64,000 nucleotides of DNA, from contig JBKECY010000050.1 of NCBI GenBank assembly GCA_047975025.1, positions 1 to 64,000 on the forward strand, given 5' to 3'. Made by a program: the position numbers and the translations under genes. Each line of letters opens with the position of its first letter. The first letter of the stretch is position 1. Source of the DNA: JBKECY01 sp047975025 (GTDB lineage: Bacteria; Bacillota; Clostridia; Lachnospirales; Lachnospiraceae). This document shows positions 32,117-42,700 of the stretch, piece by piece. The notes below the pieces were generated by a model. That model made no database searches, was not told the DNA's origin, and was given only the letters and a program-made list of their open reading frames with translations.

Positions 32117-33352
32117 TTATTTATCCCTTTTTCGAAATGCAAATAACGGAAGTCCGTCTTCGCCCAGCGGTACGGATACAGTACCCGCTACCAGAGGTCT
32201 TGCATAGGTGATAAAATCATTGCTGATATCAGAGCCATCGTTAGTGATCCACTCTGCGGGAACCGTTTTCTCTTTGTTGCAGATATCGTTTACATCTTCA
32301 AGACCGCAGGTAAGCTGATAAGGAGCATCGCTGGTGCGGACAAAGGAGATCATTTTGCCTGTTTCACCCTGAAGTGCTGAGGCAACACCGAAGCGGCCTG
32401 CCGCAATTGCTTCTTTGCGGTCAGTGTCTGACATAAGAGAAGCGCTGCAACGCTGGCTTACATTGAGCTCTACGGAACGTGCTTTGACGCCCAGGCGGCT
32501 GCGTACCAGATTTTCCAGATATTTACCGCTTCCGGCAAGCATCTTGTGTCCAAAGCTGTCAACCCCTACCGAATTATCGTATTCGCAGATAAAAGTACCT
32601 TTGTCATCCTGAATTCCTTCGGAAATACAGACAACAACATTGGGAGCTTTTTGAAAAGCTTCTTCTACTTTCTTCAAGAAGTCGTCTACATTAAAAGCTG
32701 CTTCCGGAAGGTAGATCAGCAAAGGATTGTCGCCGACTTCCTTACGTGCCAGAACACTGGCAGCTGTCAGCCATCCGGCATGACGTCCCATGATTTCTAT
32801 AATTGTAACGGCTTTTGTTTCATATACACTGGAGTCGATGACAATTTCCCGTACGGTAGTAGCCACGTATTTAGCGGCACTTCCAAAGCCGGGGGTGTGA
32901 TCGGTATGAACAAGATCGTTGTCAATCGTCTTAGGCTCTCCCAGCACACGAATGTCACTGTTGATCTGTGCGGCGTATCTGGACAGCTTGCTTACTGTAT
33001 CCATGGAATCATTTCCGCCTATGTAGAAAAAGTAACCGATGTTAAGCTCTTCAAATCTTTTGAACAGTTCCGGATACACAGGATCTTCCAGGCTTTCCGG
33101 CAGTTTATAACGGCATGAACCGAGATAGGCACCGGGGGTTGTTGTCAGCAGATCCAGAGAATCTCCGGGTAAAGCTTCGTCAAAATCAAGGTAGGTTCCT
33201 TTTAAAAAACCTTCGATTCCATTAACCATACCATAGACATGCTCAATCGTACCTGAATTAGTACGTGCTTCAGAAACTACACCATATAAGCTGGAATTAA
33301 TAACGGCAGTAGGACCGCCGGACTGACCAACTATAAGATTTTTCTTACTCAT
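32117..33352 (-). CDS. 6-phosphofructokinase, probably PPi-dependent
   Basis: This 411-residue phosphofructokinase interconverts fructose 6-phosphate and fructose 1,6-bisphosphate. The donor-site residues point to pyrophosphate: IGGNDSMDT has Asp where ATP enzymes have the Gly of GGDGS, and GEPKTIDNDL has Lys where they have Gly. The sugar-binding motif IEIMGRHAGWL is intact. The GGDD motif of most PPi enzymes is GGND here. A PPi enzyme is reversible and saves ATP. The start at 33352 follows AGGAGGA on the minus strand. The gene leads a two-gene operon with the aldolase. Confidence 0.92.
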   Translation of the reverse strand: MSKKNLIVGQSGGPTAVINSSLYGVVSEARTNSGTIEHVYGMVNGIEGFLKGTYLDFDEALPGDSLDLLTTTPGAYLGSCRYKLPESLEDPVYPELFKRFEELNIGYFFYIGGNDSMDTVSKLSRYAAQINSDIRVLGEPKTIDNDLVHTDHTPGFGSAAKYVATTVREIVIDSSVYETKAVTIIEIMGRHAGWLTAASVLARKEVGDNPLLIYLPEAAFNVDDFLKKVEEAFQKAPNVVVCISEGIQDDKGTFICEYDNSVGVDSFGHKMLAGSGKYLENLVRSRLGVKARSVELNVSQRCSASLMSDTDRKEAIAAGRFGVASALQGETGKMISFVRTSDAPYQLTCGLEDVNDICNKEKTVPAEWITNDGSDISNDFITYARPLVAGTVSVPLGEDGLPLFAFRKRDK

Positions 33353-33415
33353 ATGTTCCTCCTCCAAGTTATTTATAGAGACTTTTTTAAGAATCTATTC
33401 GCATACGAGAAAATT

Positions 33416-33442
33416 GTATCATATATTTATTGAAAATGATAC
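33416..33442. promoter_or_regulatory. Inverted repeat at the phosphofructokinase promoter
   Basis: GTATCAT at 33416-33422 and ATGATAC at 33436-33442 form a perfect 7-bp inverted repeat with a 13-bp spacer. It touches a minus-strand -10-like TACAAT (33413-33418). This is the only structure seen in the left half of the ~300-bp divergent gap 33353-33653; the right half holds the methyltransferase promoter. It is a possible operator for control of the glycolytic pair. Confidence 0.4.
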
Positions 33443-33557
33443 GGGGAATTTCTGGACAATTAGTACTAAAATGAAGTCTGAAATATGTGCAATTAATACA
33501 GGAGCTACAAAAAACAATACCATAAGTGTCCTTATTGTGCAAGGGATAAAAAGGGAT

Positions 33558-33587
33558 TTGTAAAGGAAGCCGATTAGGTGGTATAAT
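33558..33587 (+). promoter_or_regulatory. Promoter of the methyltransferase-nadE-addBA cluster
   Basis: TTGTAA at 33558-33563 and a perfect TATAAT at 33582-33587 with an 18-bp spacer lie upstream of the first gene of a closely packed plus-strand run. Confidence 0.68.
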
Positions 33588-33653
33588 TATCCAAGATGTG
33601 TGTGACAGACGTTGTGGCACAAAAAGGAAAGCAGGAAGCTGAGGAAAAATGAT

Positions 33654-34493
33654 TTGAAAACAGAAGAAAATGAATACGAAACGGTAACTTCCTATGAAGA
33701 TTTTGCTAAAGTATATGATATTTTTATGGATAATATTCCCTATACTGCGTGGGCAGAGCACCTTACTTCAACGCTTCGCTCTTACGGAATCGAAGACGGG
33801 ATTCTACTGGATTTAGGATGTGGGACAGGGACCCTGACGCAGCTTATGGCACAGCGTGGCTATGATATGATCGGGATTGACGCTGCACCCGATATGCTCC
33901 AGGAAGCAATGCAAAAGCAGGAGGGGCAGGATGCTTCTATATTGTATCTGCTGCAGGACATGCGGGAGTTTGAATTATACGGAACTGTCAGAGCTATCTT
34001 AAGTTCCTGCGATTCTTTGAATTATATATTGGAGGAGGAGGAACTGCTGGAGGTATTCCGGCTGGCCAATATGTACCTGGACCCCGGCGGTCTGCTGCTC
34101 TTTGATCTGCATACCCCATATTATTACGAGCAAATCGTGGGCAACACGACAATTGCAGAGAACAGGGCGCAGGGCAGCTTTATCTGGGAGAATGAATATG
34201 ATCCGGATACGCAGCTCAATCAGTATGAGCTGACCTTATTTTTGCCGGTGGAGTCAGAGGAAGACCCGAAAGAGAAGCCATCCGTAACGGAGCAGCTGTA
34301 TTGCAAGAGAACTGAATTTCACGAGCAGCGGGCCTATTCGCTGGAGCGTATCAAAGCGTTATTGGAAGAGGCAGGGCTGCGATTTGTACAGGCATACGAC
34401 TCATTTGATCAGACACCGGTGTGCCCTGTGAGTCAGCGGCTCCATATCGTGGCACAAGAATGTAAGAAAGAAACTACGGGCACAGACCTATAA
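33654..34493 (+). CDS. SAM-dependent class I methyltransferase
   Basis: This 279-residue methyltransferase has motif I ILLDLGCGTGTLTQ, motif II MIGIDAAPDMLQEA and a post-motif LLQDMREF; the rest is a variable substrate-binding part. Proteins of this kind are common in Firmicutes, with unknown substrates. The start is uncertain: TTG 33654 follows TGAGGA by 8 nt and gives MKTEENEYETVTSYEDFAKVYD, which fits the family start; TTG 33612 upstream is less likely. It lies 12 bp before the NAD synthetase gene. Confidence 0.88.
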   Translation: MKTEENEYETVTSYEDFAKVYDIFMDNIPYTAWAEHLTSTLRSYGIEDGILLDLGCGTGTLTQLMAQRGYDMIGIDAAPDMLQEAMQKQEGQDASILYLLQDMREFELYGTVRAILSSCDSLNYILEEEELLEVFRLANMYLDPGGLLLFDLHTPYYYEQIVGNTTIAENRAQGSFIWENEYDPDTQLNQYELTLFLPVESEEDPKEKPSVTEQLYCKRTEFHEQRAYSLERIKALLEEAGLRFVQAYDSFDQTPVCPVSQRLHIVAQECKKETTGTDL

Positions 34494-34505
34494 CAGGAGG
34501 CGGAT

Positions 34506-36431
34506 ATGAAAGACGGATTTATTCAGGTTGCGGCAGCATCGGTTCAGGTAAAGGTAGCAGACTGCCGGTACAATTCAGATGAGATTTTACAAGCGATTGC
34601 GCAGATGGAGAAGAACGGGGCACAAATCATGGTGTTTCCGGAACTTTGTATTACCGGCTACACCTGCGGAGATTTGTTCTGGCAGGATGCACTGCTTGAG
34701 GAGGCACTGCGGGAACTGGTGCGTATCGCAGAAAGTACCAAAGACACAGATGCACTGATTTTTGTAGGCCTGCCGCTCCAGCATATGCAGAAGCTGTATA
34801 ATGTGGCCGCGGTCGTAAGCGGGGGACAGATCGCAGGCTTTGTTCCGAAAGTGGAGCTGCCAAACTATAATGAATTTTATGAAGCCAGATATTTTGAAAA
34901 AGGCCGGGAACAGATGCCGCCCTACCGGTTAGGCGACAGGGAAATCCCCTTCGGAACGAATCTGCTGTTTACATGCAGCGGACTCCCGCAGGTATGTGTG
35001 GCAGCCGAAATCTGTGAGGATCTGTGGGTTCCGAATCCTCCGAGTCAGCGTCATGCGGTTGCAGGAGCTACCATAATTGTAAATCTTTCAGCCAGTGATG
35101 AGATGGTAGGCAAGGACAACTATCGCAAGCAGCTGGTGCAAAGTCAGTCCGCCCGCTTGTTATGTGCCTATATCTATGCAACGGCAGGGGAGGGGGAGTC
35201 TACGCAGGATCTGGTCTTCGGCGGTCAGAATATGATTGCGGAAAATGGTGTGCTGCTGGCAGAGGGGGAACGTTTCTCGAATCAGATCATGTATGCACAG
35301 GTGGATGTCAAAAGGCTGCGTGGTGAGCGCCGCAGAATGACGACTTATCCGGCAGCGGATACCGAAACTTATACACAAGTCAGCTTTGAGCTTTCCATGC
35401 GTCCAACTGAATTGTCACGCAGTTTTCCCAGACAGCCGTTCGTACCAGGGGCGAAGGAAGAAAGAGACCGGCGCTGTGAAGAAATCTTTAATATACAGTC
35501 GATGGGGTTGAAGACCCGGATGAAACACATCGGATGTAAAAGTATTGTCGTAGGAGTCTCCGGCGGTCTGGATTCGACACTGGCGCTGTTGGTGATGGCC
35601 AGAGCCACCGATCAGCTGGGGCTGCCCAGAGATACTATTACGGCGGTTACCATGCCTTGTTTTGGGACTACGGACAGAACGTATGACAATGCCATTCGGC
35701 TGACACAGGCGCTGGGGGCCAGGCTTCGTGAGATTGATATCAAAGAGGCGGTGACGCTTCATTTTCGTGATATCGGCCATGATGCGCAGTGCCATGATGT
35801 GACCTATGAAAATTCACAGGCCAGGGAGCGGACGCAGGTACTGATGGACATAGCCAATCAGACGGGCGGTATTGTCGTGGGTACGGGCGATCTCTCGGAA
35901 CTTGCACTTGGCTGGGCGACGTATAATGGAGATCATATGTCCATGTATGGCGTTAACGCTTCCGTACCGAAGACGCTGGTACGTCATTTGGTACAGTATT
36001 ATGCGGATGTATGCCAGACAGAGGTTCTGCGGGACATCCTGCTTGATATACTGGATACACCGGTAAGCCCTGAGCTTCTGCCGCCCTCGAAAGGCCAGAT
36101 TTCACAGAAAACAGAAGATATCGTGGGACCGTACGAACTCCATGATTTCTATCTGTATTATATGCTGCGATGGAGTTTTGCACCGGCCAAAATCTACCGG
36201 ATCGCGCGCCTTACCTTCGAGGGAGTCTATACGGCAGATACGATTCTCACTTGGATGAAAGTGTTTTATAAGCGGTTTTTTGCACAGCAGTTCAAGCGCT
36301 CCTGCCTGCCTGACGGACCGAAGGTAGGTAGTGTCGCAGTATCTCCGCGGGGAGATCTGAGGATGCCCAGTGATGCCAGCGCGAGGCTCTGGCTGCAGGA
36401 ACTTGAGTCACTTACACCGGGGCAAGTATAA
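34506..36431 (+). CDS. nadE: Glutamine-dependent NAD+ synthetase
   Basis: This 641-residue protein makes NAD+ from deamido-NAD+, ATP and glutamine. The N-terminal nitrilase-type glutaminase has the catalytic triad in FPELCITGY (Glu), FVPKVELPNYNEFYE (Lys) and VAAEICEDLW (Cys). The C-terminal synthetase has the PP-loop VVGVSGGLDSTLAL, with GTGDLSELALGW and DHMSMYGVNASV further on. The length is normal for the two-domain form. It starts behind AGGAGG. Confidence 0.96.
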   Translation: MKDGFIQVAAASVQVKVADCRYNSDEILQAIAQMEKNGAQIMVFPELCITGYTCGDLFWQDALLEEALRELVRIAESTKDTDALIFVGLPLQHMQKLYNVAAVVSGGQIAGFVPKVELPNYNEFYEARYFEKGREQMPPYRLGDREIPFGTNLLFTCSGLPQVCVAAEICEDLWVPNPPSQRHAVAGATIIVNLSASDEMVGKDNYRKQLVQSQSARLLCAYIYATAGEGESTQDLVFGGQNMIAENGVLLAEGERFSNQIMYAQVDVKRLRGERRRMTTYPAADTETYTQVSFELSMRPTELSRSFPRQPFVPGAKEERDRRCEEIFNIQSMGLKTRMKHIGCKSIVVGVSGGLDSTLALLVMARATDQLGLPRDTITAVTMPCFGTTDRTYDNAIRLTQALGARLREIDIKEAVTLHFRDIGHDAQCHDVTYENSQARERTQVLMDIANQTGGIVVGTGDLSELALGWATYNGDHMSMYGVNASVPKTLVRHLVQYYADVCQTEVLRDILLDILDTPVSPELLPPSKGQISQKTEDIVGPYELHDFYLYYMLRWSFAPAKIYRIARLTFEGVYTADTILTWMKVFYKRFFAQQFKRSCLPDGPKVGSVAVSPRGDLRMPSDASARLWLQELESLTPGQV

Positions 36432-36455
36432 CGTTCGTCAGATAAAGGAGAGTTC

Positions 36456-39400
36456 ATGTCGATACAATATATTATAGGGGGCAGCGGTACCGGCAAGTCA
36501 AATTATCTGTACCGGCAGCTGCTGGAGGAATCCATGCACAGCCCGCAGTGTCAGTTCTATATGATTGTTCCGGAGCAGTCTACGATGCAGGTACAAGAGG
36601 AGCTTCTACTGCTTCATCCGGATGGTGCGCTGTTGAATATCGATGTGCTTAGTTTTCAGAGGCTGGCATTCAGGGTGTTCGAAGAGGCGGGCGAGGACAG
36701 CCGTACCTTATTGGAGGAAACGGGTAAAAGTCTGATTCTGCAGAAAGTAGCGCAGGAAAAACGCGAAGAATTAAGTTATCTGGGAAGCCAGATGCATAAG
36801 CCCGGCTATATCGAAGAGGTCAAATCCTTACTGTCGGAGTTCATGCAGTATGATATCAGTTCCGACAGACTCGAGGAGATGGCGCAAGAGAGCGAAGAGG
36901 GTTCACTTCTGCAGATGAAATTACAGGAAATCGGAGTACTGTACCGCGGATTCGAAGAGTTTCTGGCGCAGCGCTATATCACCTCGGAGGAGGTGCTGGA
37001 TGTCTTGCGCAGAAATATTCCGGATTCTGTGAAACTAAAAGATGCAGTGGTTGTATTTGACGGGTTCACCGGATTTACGCCGCTGCAGAACAAGGTGGTC
37101 TATGAACTGCTGCGCCGCTGCAGCCGTCTGCTTGTGACTGTGACCATGGATTGTGAAGAGTCACTTACAGAAACCGATGATGAACACCATGTATTTCATA
37201 TGAGCCGTCAGATGATTCGGACGCTTTCTAAGCTGGCGCAAGAGGCCGGGACAGAGATTCTTACACCCGTTTTATTAGGGGCCGGGCAGAATCTGCGGCT
37301 TTTGCAGGCACCGGGTCTTGCATTTCTGGAAAGGAATATATTCCGTTATAACACAGGGACATATGAGGGGGAGGCCGGAGAAATCACATTGGCTGCGGCA
37401 GAGCATCCGTTGGATGAAATGCAGGAAGCCGCCCGGGAAATTGCATATTGCATCCGCACATATGGATACCGTTATAAAGATATTGCGGTCGTTACAGGAA
37501 ATCTGGAAGACTATGGAGATTATGCGGCAGAAGTCTTTGCCAAGGCTGGGATTCCCTGCTTTATTGATGAAACGCATTCTATTTCAATCAATCCGTTCTT
37601 AGAGGCTTTACAGGCTGTATTTACCATGTTCACGTCGAATTTTTCGTATGATTCCGTCTTTCATTACCTGCGATGCGGCATGAGCGGGCTGGAGCGTCAG
37701 GCTGTGGATCGTCTGGAAAATTATGTGATTGCCCTGGGTATACGCGGTTTCTCTCAGTGGGAACGTACATGGGAGCGGCTCTATCATGGGCTGACGCCGG
37801 AAGAGCTGGCATTGGTCAATCAAAGCAGGGAAATGTTTGTGGATTCGATACGGGACTTCTATGCAAGCAGCAAACACAGAGGACAAAACGTGCTGGATAT
37901 TACAAAGGCACTGTATTATTTTATGGAAAAAGCAGAGTTTTCGCAGCTCCTTGCACAGCAGCAACTGCATTTTGAGAATACAGGGCAGGCGGCGCTTGCC
38001 AGAGAATATGAGCAGGTGTACGACATCGTTTTGTCGCTGTTGGAGAAGATGGTGGATATCGTGGGAGAAGACCCCATTACGTTCGATGAGTATGCACAGA
38101 TGTTAAAGGCAGGGCTTGAAAGCGCACGTGTCAAAATCATTCCCCTCGCCCCGGATCAGGTACTGGTGGGAGATATTGAGCGCACACGTATCCGCGAGAT
38201 TAAAATGCTTTTTTTCGTGGGAATTAATGATGGTATTATTCCTAAAAATCCGGGAACCGGTGGAATTGTCAGTGAAGCCGAACGAAGGACGCTAAAGGAA
38301 AAGGAGGTGGAACTTGCGCCGGGAGCCAGAGAGCTGATGTTTCAGCAGCGATTCTATCTGTATCTGATGCTGACGAAGCCGAGTGAGCGGCTGTATCTTT
38401 CCTTTAGCAAGACGAATGCGGCCGGAGATGCCCTGCTTCCTTCCTATCTGCTGGGAACAATACGCAAGATGTTTCCGCAGCTGCGGATGAACGAACGACA
38501 GGAATTCGCAGAGCGGGCAGCGGCAGTTGAGCACCCGGTCCAGGGACTTGCCATATTGCTGGAGGGGATTTCGGAGCCTCTTGCAGGGGAGGCACTGGCT
38601 GCCTGGAAGCAGTTGTATGGCTGGTATTTCAGCGAGCCGGAATTTGAGGCACGTCTGTCTGGCATACTGGATGCAAAATTTATTGCAAACAAACCACTGT
38701 ATTTGTCGAAGGAAGCGGTCGAGCTGCTGTATCAGACGTTTGCTAAAAGCGGAGTTACCGGACTGGAGCGCTACGAAGCCTGCCATTTTGCCTATTTTCT
38801 GCAATATGGTCTGCGTATCAAGGAACGGGCGGAGCATGGATTTACGCCGATGGATCTGGGAACCATGCTGCACGATGCGCTGGAGTTTTATTCCAAAGAA
38901 GTGACAGTGCGAGGATGGGACTGGTCCGAAATCACACCGGAAGAAGCAAAAGTACTGGTGGCAGAAGGGCTGGATGCGTCGATTGATTCGTATAGTGAAG
39001 CGGTATTGCAAAGCAGCGCCCGCAACGGCTATATTAAGGAAAGAGCCAGACGGCTGCTTGAGCGCACCGTATGGGTATTGGGGCAGCAGTTTTCCCAACA
39101 GCCGTTTACTCCCGAGGAGTTCGAGCTTGTATTTCCGGGAGGCCGTATCGACCGAATTGATGAGTATAAGACACAAGAAGAGGTCTGCATACGTGTCGTT
39201 GATTACAAGACCGGAGCGAGAACCTTCGATCTGCTCTCCGTCTATTATGGCCTTCAGCTGCAGTTACTCTGGTATCTGCAAAAGGCGGCAGAATATGAGC
39301 GCCGTAAATATCCGAATCATGAAGTGAAGGCAGTGGGGGCGTTCTACTATCAAGTGGCTGACCCTATGATACGCAAATCAGCCAAATGCCAGCCGGATGC

Positions 39401-39767
39401 GATTCAAAGGGAGTTGTTAAAAGAACTTTCCATGACAGGGATTGCCCAAGAGTCGCTTGGCGGAGGAAAGGAAGATATCTCCATACGCTCCGGTGCGGTA
39501 AGAATTGAGGCTGAGCAAATGGAGTGTCTGCAGGAACACGTGACAGAGACGATTGAAACACTTAAGTGTACTATGCAGGAGGGGGATGTCAGTGTGGCTC
39601 CCTATGAGTTAGGAAAAGAGGTTGCCTGCACGTGGTGCCCGTATATGTCTGTCTGCGGGTTTGACCGGAAAGTGCAGGGATATGCTTATCGCAGACTGCG
39701 CAAATACTCCAATACGGAAATATGGAATCTGCTGGAATGCCAAAGGAAGAAAAAACATAAGGAGTAA
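36456..39767 (+). CDS. addB: ATP-dependent nuclease subunit B
   Basis: This 1103-residue subunit belongs to the AddAB helicase-nuclease that processes double-strand breaks for RecA. An N-terminal P-loop, IIGGSGTGKSNYLY, is followed by the inactivated helicase fold. The C-terminal RecB-type nuclease carries the DYKTG motif in VVDYKTGARTFDL. The 4Fe-4S cluster ligands are the Cys of RYEACHFAYF and the three of CTWCPYMSVC. It starts behind AAAGGAG and lies 9 bp before addA. Confidence 0.96.
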   Translation: MSIQYIIGGSGTGKSNYLYRQLLEESMHSPQCQFYMIVPEQSTMQVQEELLLLHPDGALLNIDVLSFQRLAFRVFEEAGEDSRTLLEETGKSLILQKVAQEKREELSYLGSQMHKPGYIEEVKSLLSEFMQYDISSDRLEEMAQESEEGSLLQMKLQEIGVLYRGFEEFLAQRYITSEEVLDVLRRNIPDSVKLKDAVVVFDGFTGFTPLQNKVVYELLRRCSRLLVTVTMDCEESLTETDDEHHVFHMSRQMIRTLSKLAQEAGTEILTPVLLGAGQNLRLLQAPGLAFLERNIFRYNTGTYEGEAGEITLAAAEHPLDEMQEAAREIAYCIRTYGYRYKDIAVVTGNLEDYGDYAAEVFAKAGIPCFIDETHSISINPFLEALQAVFTMFTSNFSYDSVFHYLRCGMSGLERQAVDRLENYVIALGIRGFSQWERTWERLYHGLTPEELALVNQSREMFVDSIRDFYASSKHRGQNVLDITKALYYFMEKAEFSQLLAQQQLHFENTGQAALAREYEQVYDIVLSLLEKMVDIVGEDPITFDEYAQMLKAGLESARVKIIPLAPDQVLVGDIERTRIREIKMLFFVGINDGIIPKNPGTGGIVSEAERRTLKEKEVELAPGARELMFQQRFYLYLMLTKPSERLYLSFSKTNAAGDALLPSYLLGTIRKMFPQLRMNERQEFAERAAAVEHPVQGLAILLEGISEPLAGEALAAWKQLYGWYFSEPEFEARLSGILDAKFIANKPLYLSKEAVELLYQTFAKSGVTGLERYEACHFAYFLQYGLRIKERAEHGFTPMDLGTMLHDALEFYSKEVTVRGWDWSEITPEEAKVLVAEGLDASIDSYSEAVLQSSARNGYIKERARRLLERTVWVLGQQFSQQPFTPEEFELVFPGGRIDRIDEYKTQEEVCIRVVDYKTGARTFDLLSVYYGLQLQLLWYLQKAAEYERRKYPNHEVKAVGAFYYQVADPMIRKSAKCQPDAIQRELLKELSMTGIAQESLGGGKEDISIRSGAVRIEAEQMECLQEHVTETIETLKCTMQEGDVSVAPYELGKEVACTWCPYMSVCGFDRKVQGYAYRRLRKYSNTEIWNLLECQRKKKHKE

Positions 39768-39776
39768 AATCTGCAT

Positions 39777-42700
39777 ATGGGAATTACATGGACCAAAGAA
39801 CAAGAACAGGTAATACGGTTAAGGGAGCGCAATCTTCTGGTAAGTGCCGCCGCAGGCTCAGGGAAAACGGCGGTTCTTGTAGCGCGGATTTTGTCTATGA
39901 TTACCGACCCGAAGAATCCGATAGACATTGACCGGCTGCTGATTGTGACCTTTACACGTGCTGCGGCAGCCGAGATGCGCGCGCGTCTGGCAGCTGCGCT
40001 TGATGAGCAATGTGCGCTGGCACCAAATGACCGCCATCTGCAAAAACAGACGACACTTTTGCATACCGCCCAGATTACGACCATCGACGGCTTTTGTGCC
40101 TATGTCGTACGCAGCTATTTTCATGTGATTGGACTTGACCCATCCTTTAAAGTGGCGGAGGAGGGGGAAGTCACACTGCTCAAAACAGATGTGCTCGAAG
40201 AGCTTCTTGACGAGGCGTACGCATCGCAGAACCCGGCGTTTGAGAAATTTGTGGAGTCCTTTTCAGCCGGCAAAAACGATAATGATATTGAGCAGCATAT
40301 TCTGGATTTGGCACGCTTTTCAGAGAGTTATCCATGGCCGGACGAGTGGCTGCAGCAGTGTGCAGCAGCTTCCGGGATCAACGAGAACGGCTCCCTTTCG
40401 GACCTTCCCTGGATGCCTCAAATATGGAAAATGTCACATCATATGCTTGCCGAAGCACAGTCACTGCTGCAGGAGGCGCTGCATATTGCACATAAGCCGC
40501 AAGGTCCCTTCCCCTACGAAGAGGCCATACAGTCAGATCTGGAATTTATGGCGGAAGCATTGCAGGTGCAGGACTATACACAAATGTTCCAAATGCTTCA
40601 GGGCTACAAATTTCCGGCACTCTCCAGAAAAAAAAGTGAGGCACTGGAAGTATACAAAACTACGGCCAAGGATCTGCGGGATCAGGCAAAAAAAATCGTG
40701 AAACAGCTTACCGAGAGCTTTTTTACAGCTCCGGAGGCAGAGGTGTGTTCCGTTCTTGCCAATGCACAGGATTCTGTGGAGATGCTGGTTGCTTTGACCA
40801 GAGATTTCAGAAAGCGTCTGGCGGAGAAAAAACAGGCAAAAGGAATTGCAGATTTTTCTGATGTGGCACATTATGCTTTGGATATATTAATTCATAAGGA
40901 AGCGGATTCGTATGCACCTTCACAGGTAGCCATTGACTTAAGCCGGCAGTTTACAGAAATTATGATCGACGAATATCAGGACAGCAATCATGTACAGGAG
41001 ATGATCCTTACCAGTGTATCCCGGTACCATCTGGGAGAGCGCAATATCTTCATGGTGGGTGATGTAAAGCAAAGTATTTACCGGTTCCGCCTGGCGCGTC
41101 CGGAGCTTTTTATGGAGAAATTCCATACGTATGCGTTGACAGAGGCAAAAGAGCAGAGAATCGATCTGCATAAGAATTTTCGCAGCAGAAACGAAGTCCT
41201 TACAAGCATCAATTATCTGTTTGCACAGTTGATGCAAGACGACATGGGCGACATTACATATTCGCAGGAGGTGGCGCTGTATCCGGGAGCCGACTATCCT
41301 GAACCCAAGGCGCAGTTTTGTATACCGGAAGTGCGGCTGATTGATACGAGTGAAGAGGACGAGCCTGTGCAGCCGGAGCCGTATCTGGATGAATTTCAAA
41401 TAGAAGCCATGGATGTGGCAGGCAGAATTCGAGAAATCGTGGAACTCGAAGAAGTCTATGATGCCAAAGCTGGCAGTTATAGAAGCGCACGCTTTAGTGA
41501 CATCGTTATCCTGCTTCGCTCTGTTTCGGCAGCGGCGGACGCATTCGCCAAGACCTTGCTTGAGCAGGGAATTCCGGCGCATGCTGTCAGCAAGACCGGC
41601 TATTTCTCAGCGCAGGAGGTACAGACTGTTTTGAACTATCTGCGGATTTGTGATAACCCCAGACAGGAGATTCCGCTTACGGCAGTGCTGCATTCCTTGC
41701 TTGTCGGCCTGACGCCAACCCAGCTCACGCAGATTAAGACGGCGCAGGAGGGACTGCCTATGTATGAAGCGGTCTGCGCGTATAGTGTGACGGGAGAGGA
41801 TGTGCAGCTGCGTGAAAAATTACAGGCTTTTTTGCGGCAGCTCAACGAGATTCGGGACTGTGTGAGTTATACGACGACGCACGATCTGGTACTGCGCATT
41901 CTGGAAGATACGAATTACGGAAATCAGGCGGCGGCGATGCCCGGCGGAGCACAGAGAAAAGCCAATCTGGAATTCCTGGTGGAAAAGGCACGAAGCTTTG
42001 AGCGCAGTAGCTACAAGGGGCTTTTCCAGTTCATACGGTATATCGATAAACTAAACAAATACGAAGTGGATTTCGGTGAAGTGAATATTGTGGGAGAACG
42101 CGAGAATACGGTGCGCATCATGAGCATCCATAAGAGCAAGGGGTTGGAATTTTCCATTGTTTTTGTGTCCTGTATGGGACGGCAGATCAATTTGATGAGC
42201 TCACGTGCCAAAGTGCAGATCCACCCGACCTTAGGGATTGGGCTGGACAGCATCTATCCACAGGAGCGCATGCGTATACCTACGCTGCAAAAGGCCTTGA
42301 TCAGCCGGCAGAGTAAAATTGATGACCTCGGGGAAGAGCTGCGGATTCTGTATGTTGCCATGACCAGAGCCAAGGAAAAATTAATCCTGACAGGTATTAC
42401 GGATAAGCTGAACAAGCAGCTGGAAAAGGCTCCGGCTATTCTTAGCAGCACCGCCCCGATGCTCTCGTATCAGATTCGTGAAAATCCATCCACCTATTGG
42501 GGCTGGATTCTGCCGGCATTAGCCCGGCATTCGGCCATCCGGCCGCTGTATGATGCCTATGGAATCCCGTATGAAGCAGAGGATTTCAAAGATGCCGGTG
42601 CACAGTTTGTAATTCATACGATTCCCGTACAGCAGGTTCGAATGCAGGCAGTACACCATGAATTCACACAGCTGCTGCAGGAAGACGAGCTGCGTCACTG

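Noticed and set aside
38292..39176. A 294-residue open frame on the minus strand inside addB
   Set aside because: The addB protein is continuous and conserved across this region; the reverse frame is a by-product of its codon usage.
40938..41582. A 214-residue minus-strand open frame inside addA
   Set aside because: It lies opposite conserved helicase motifs of AddA and lacks a start signal.
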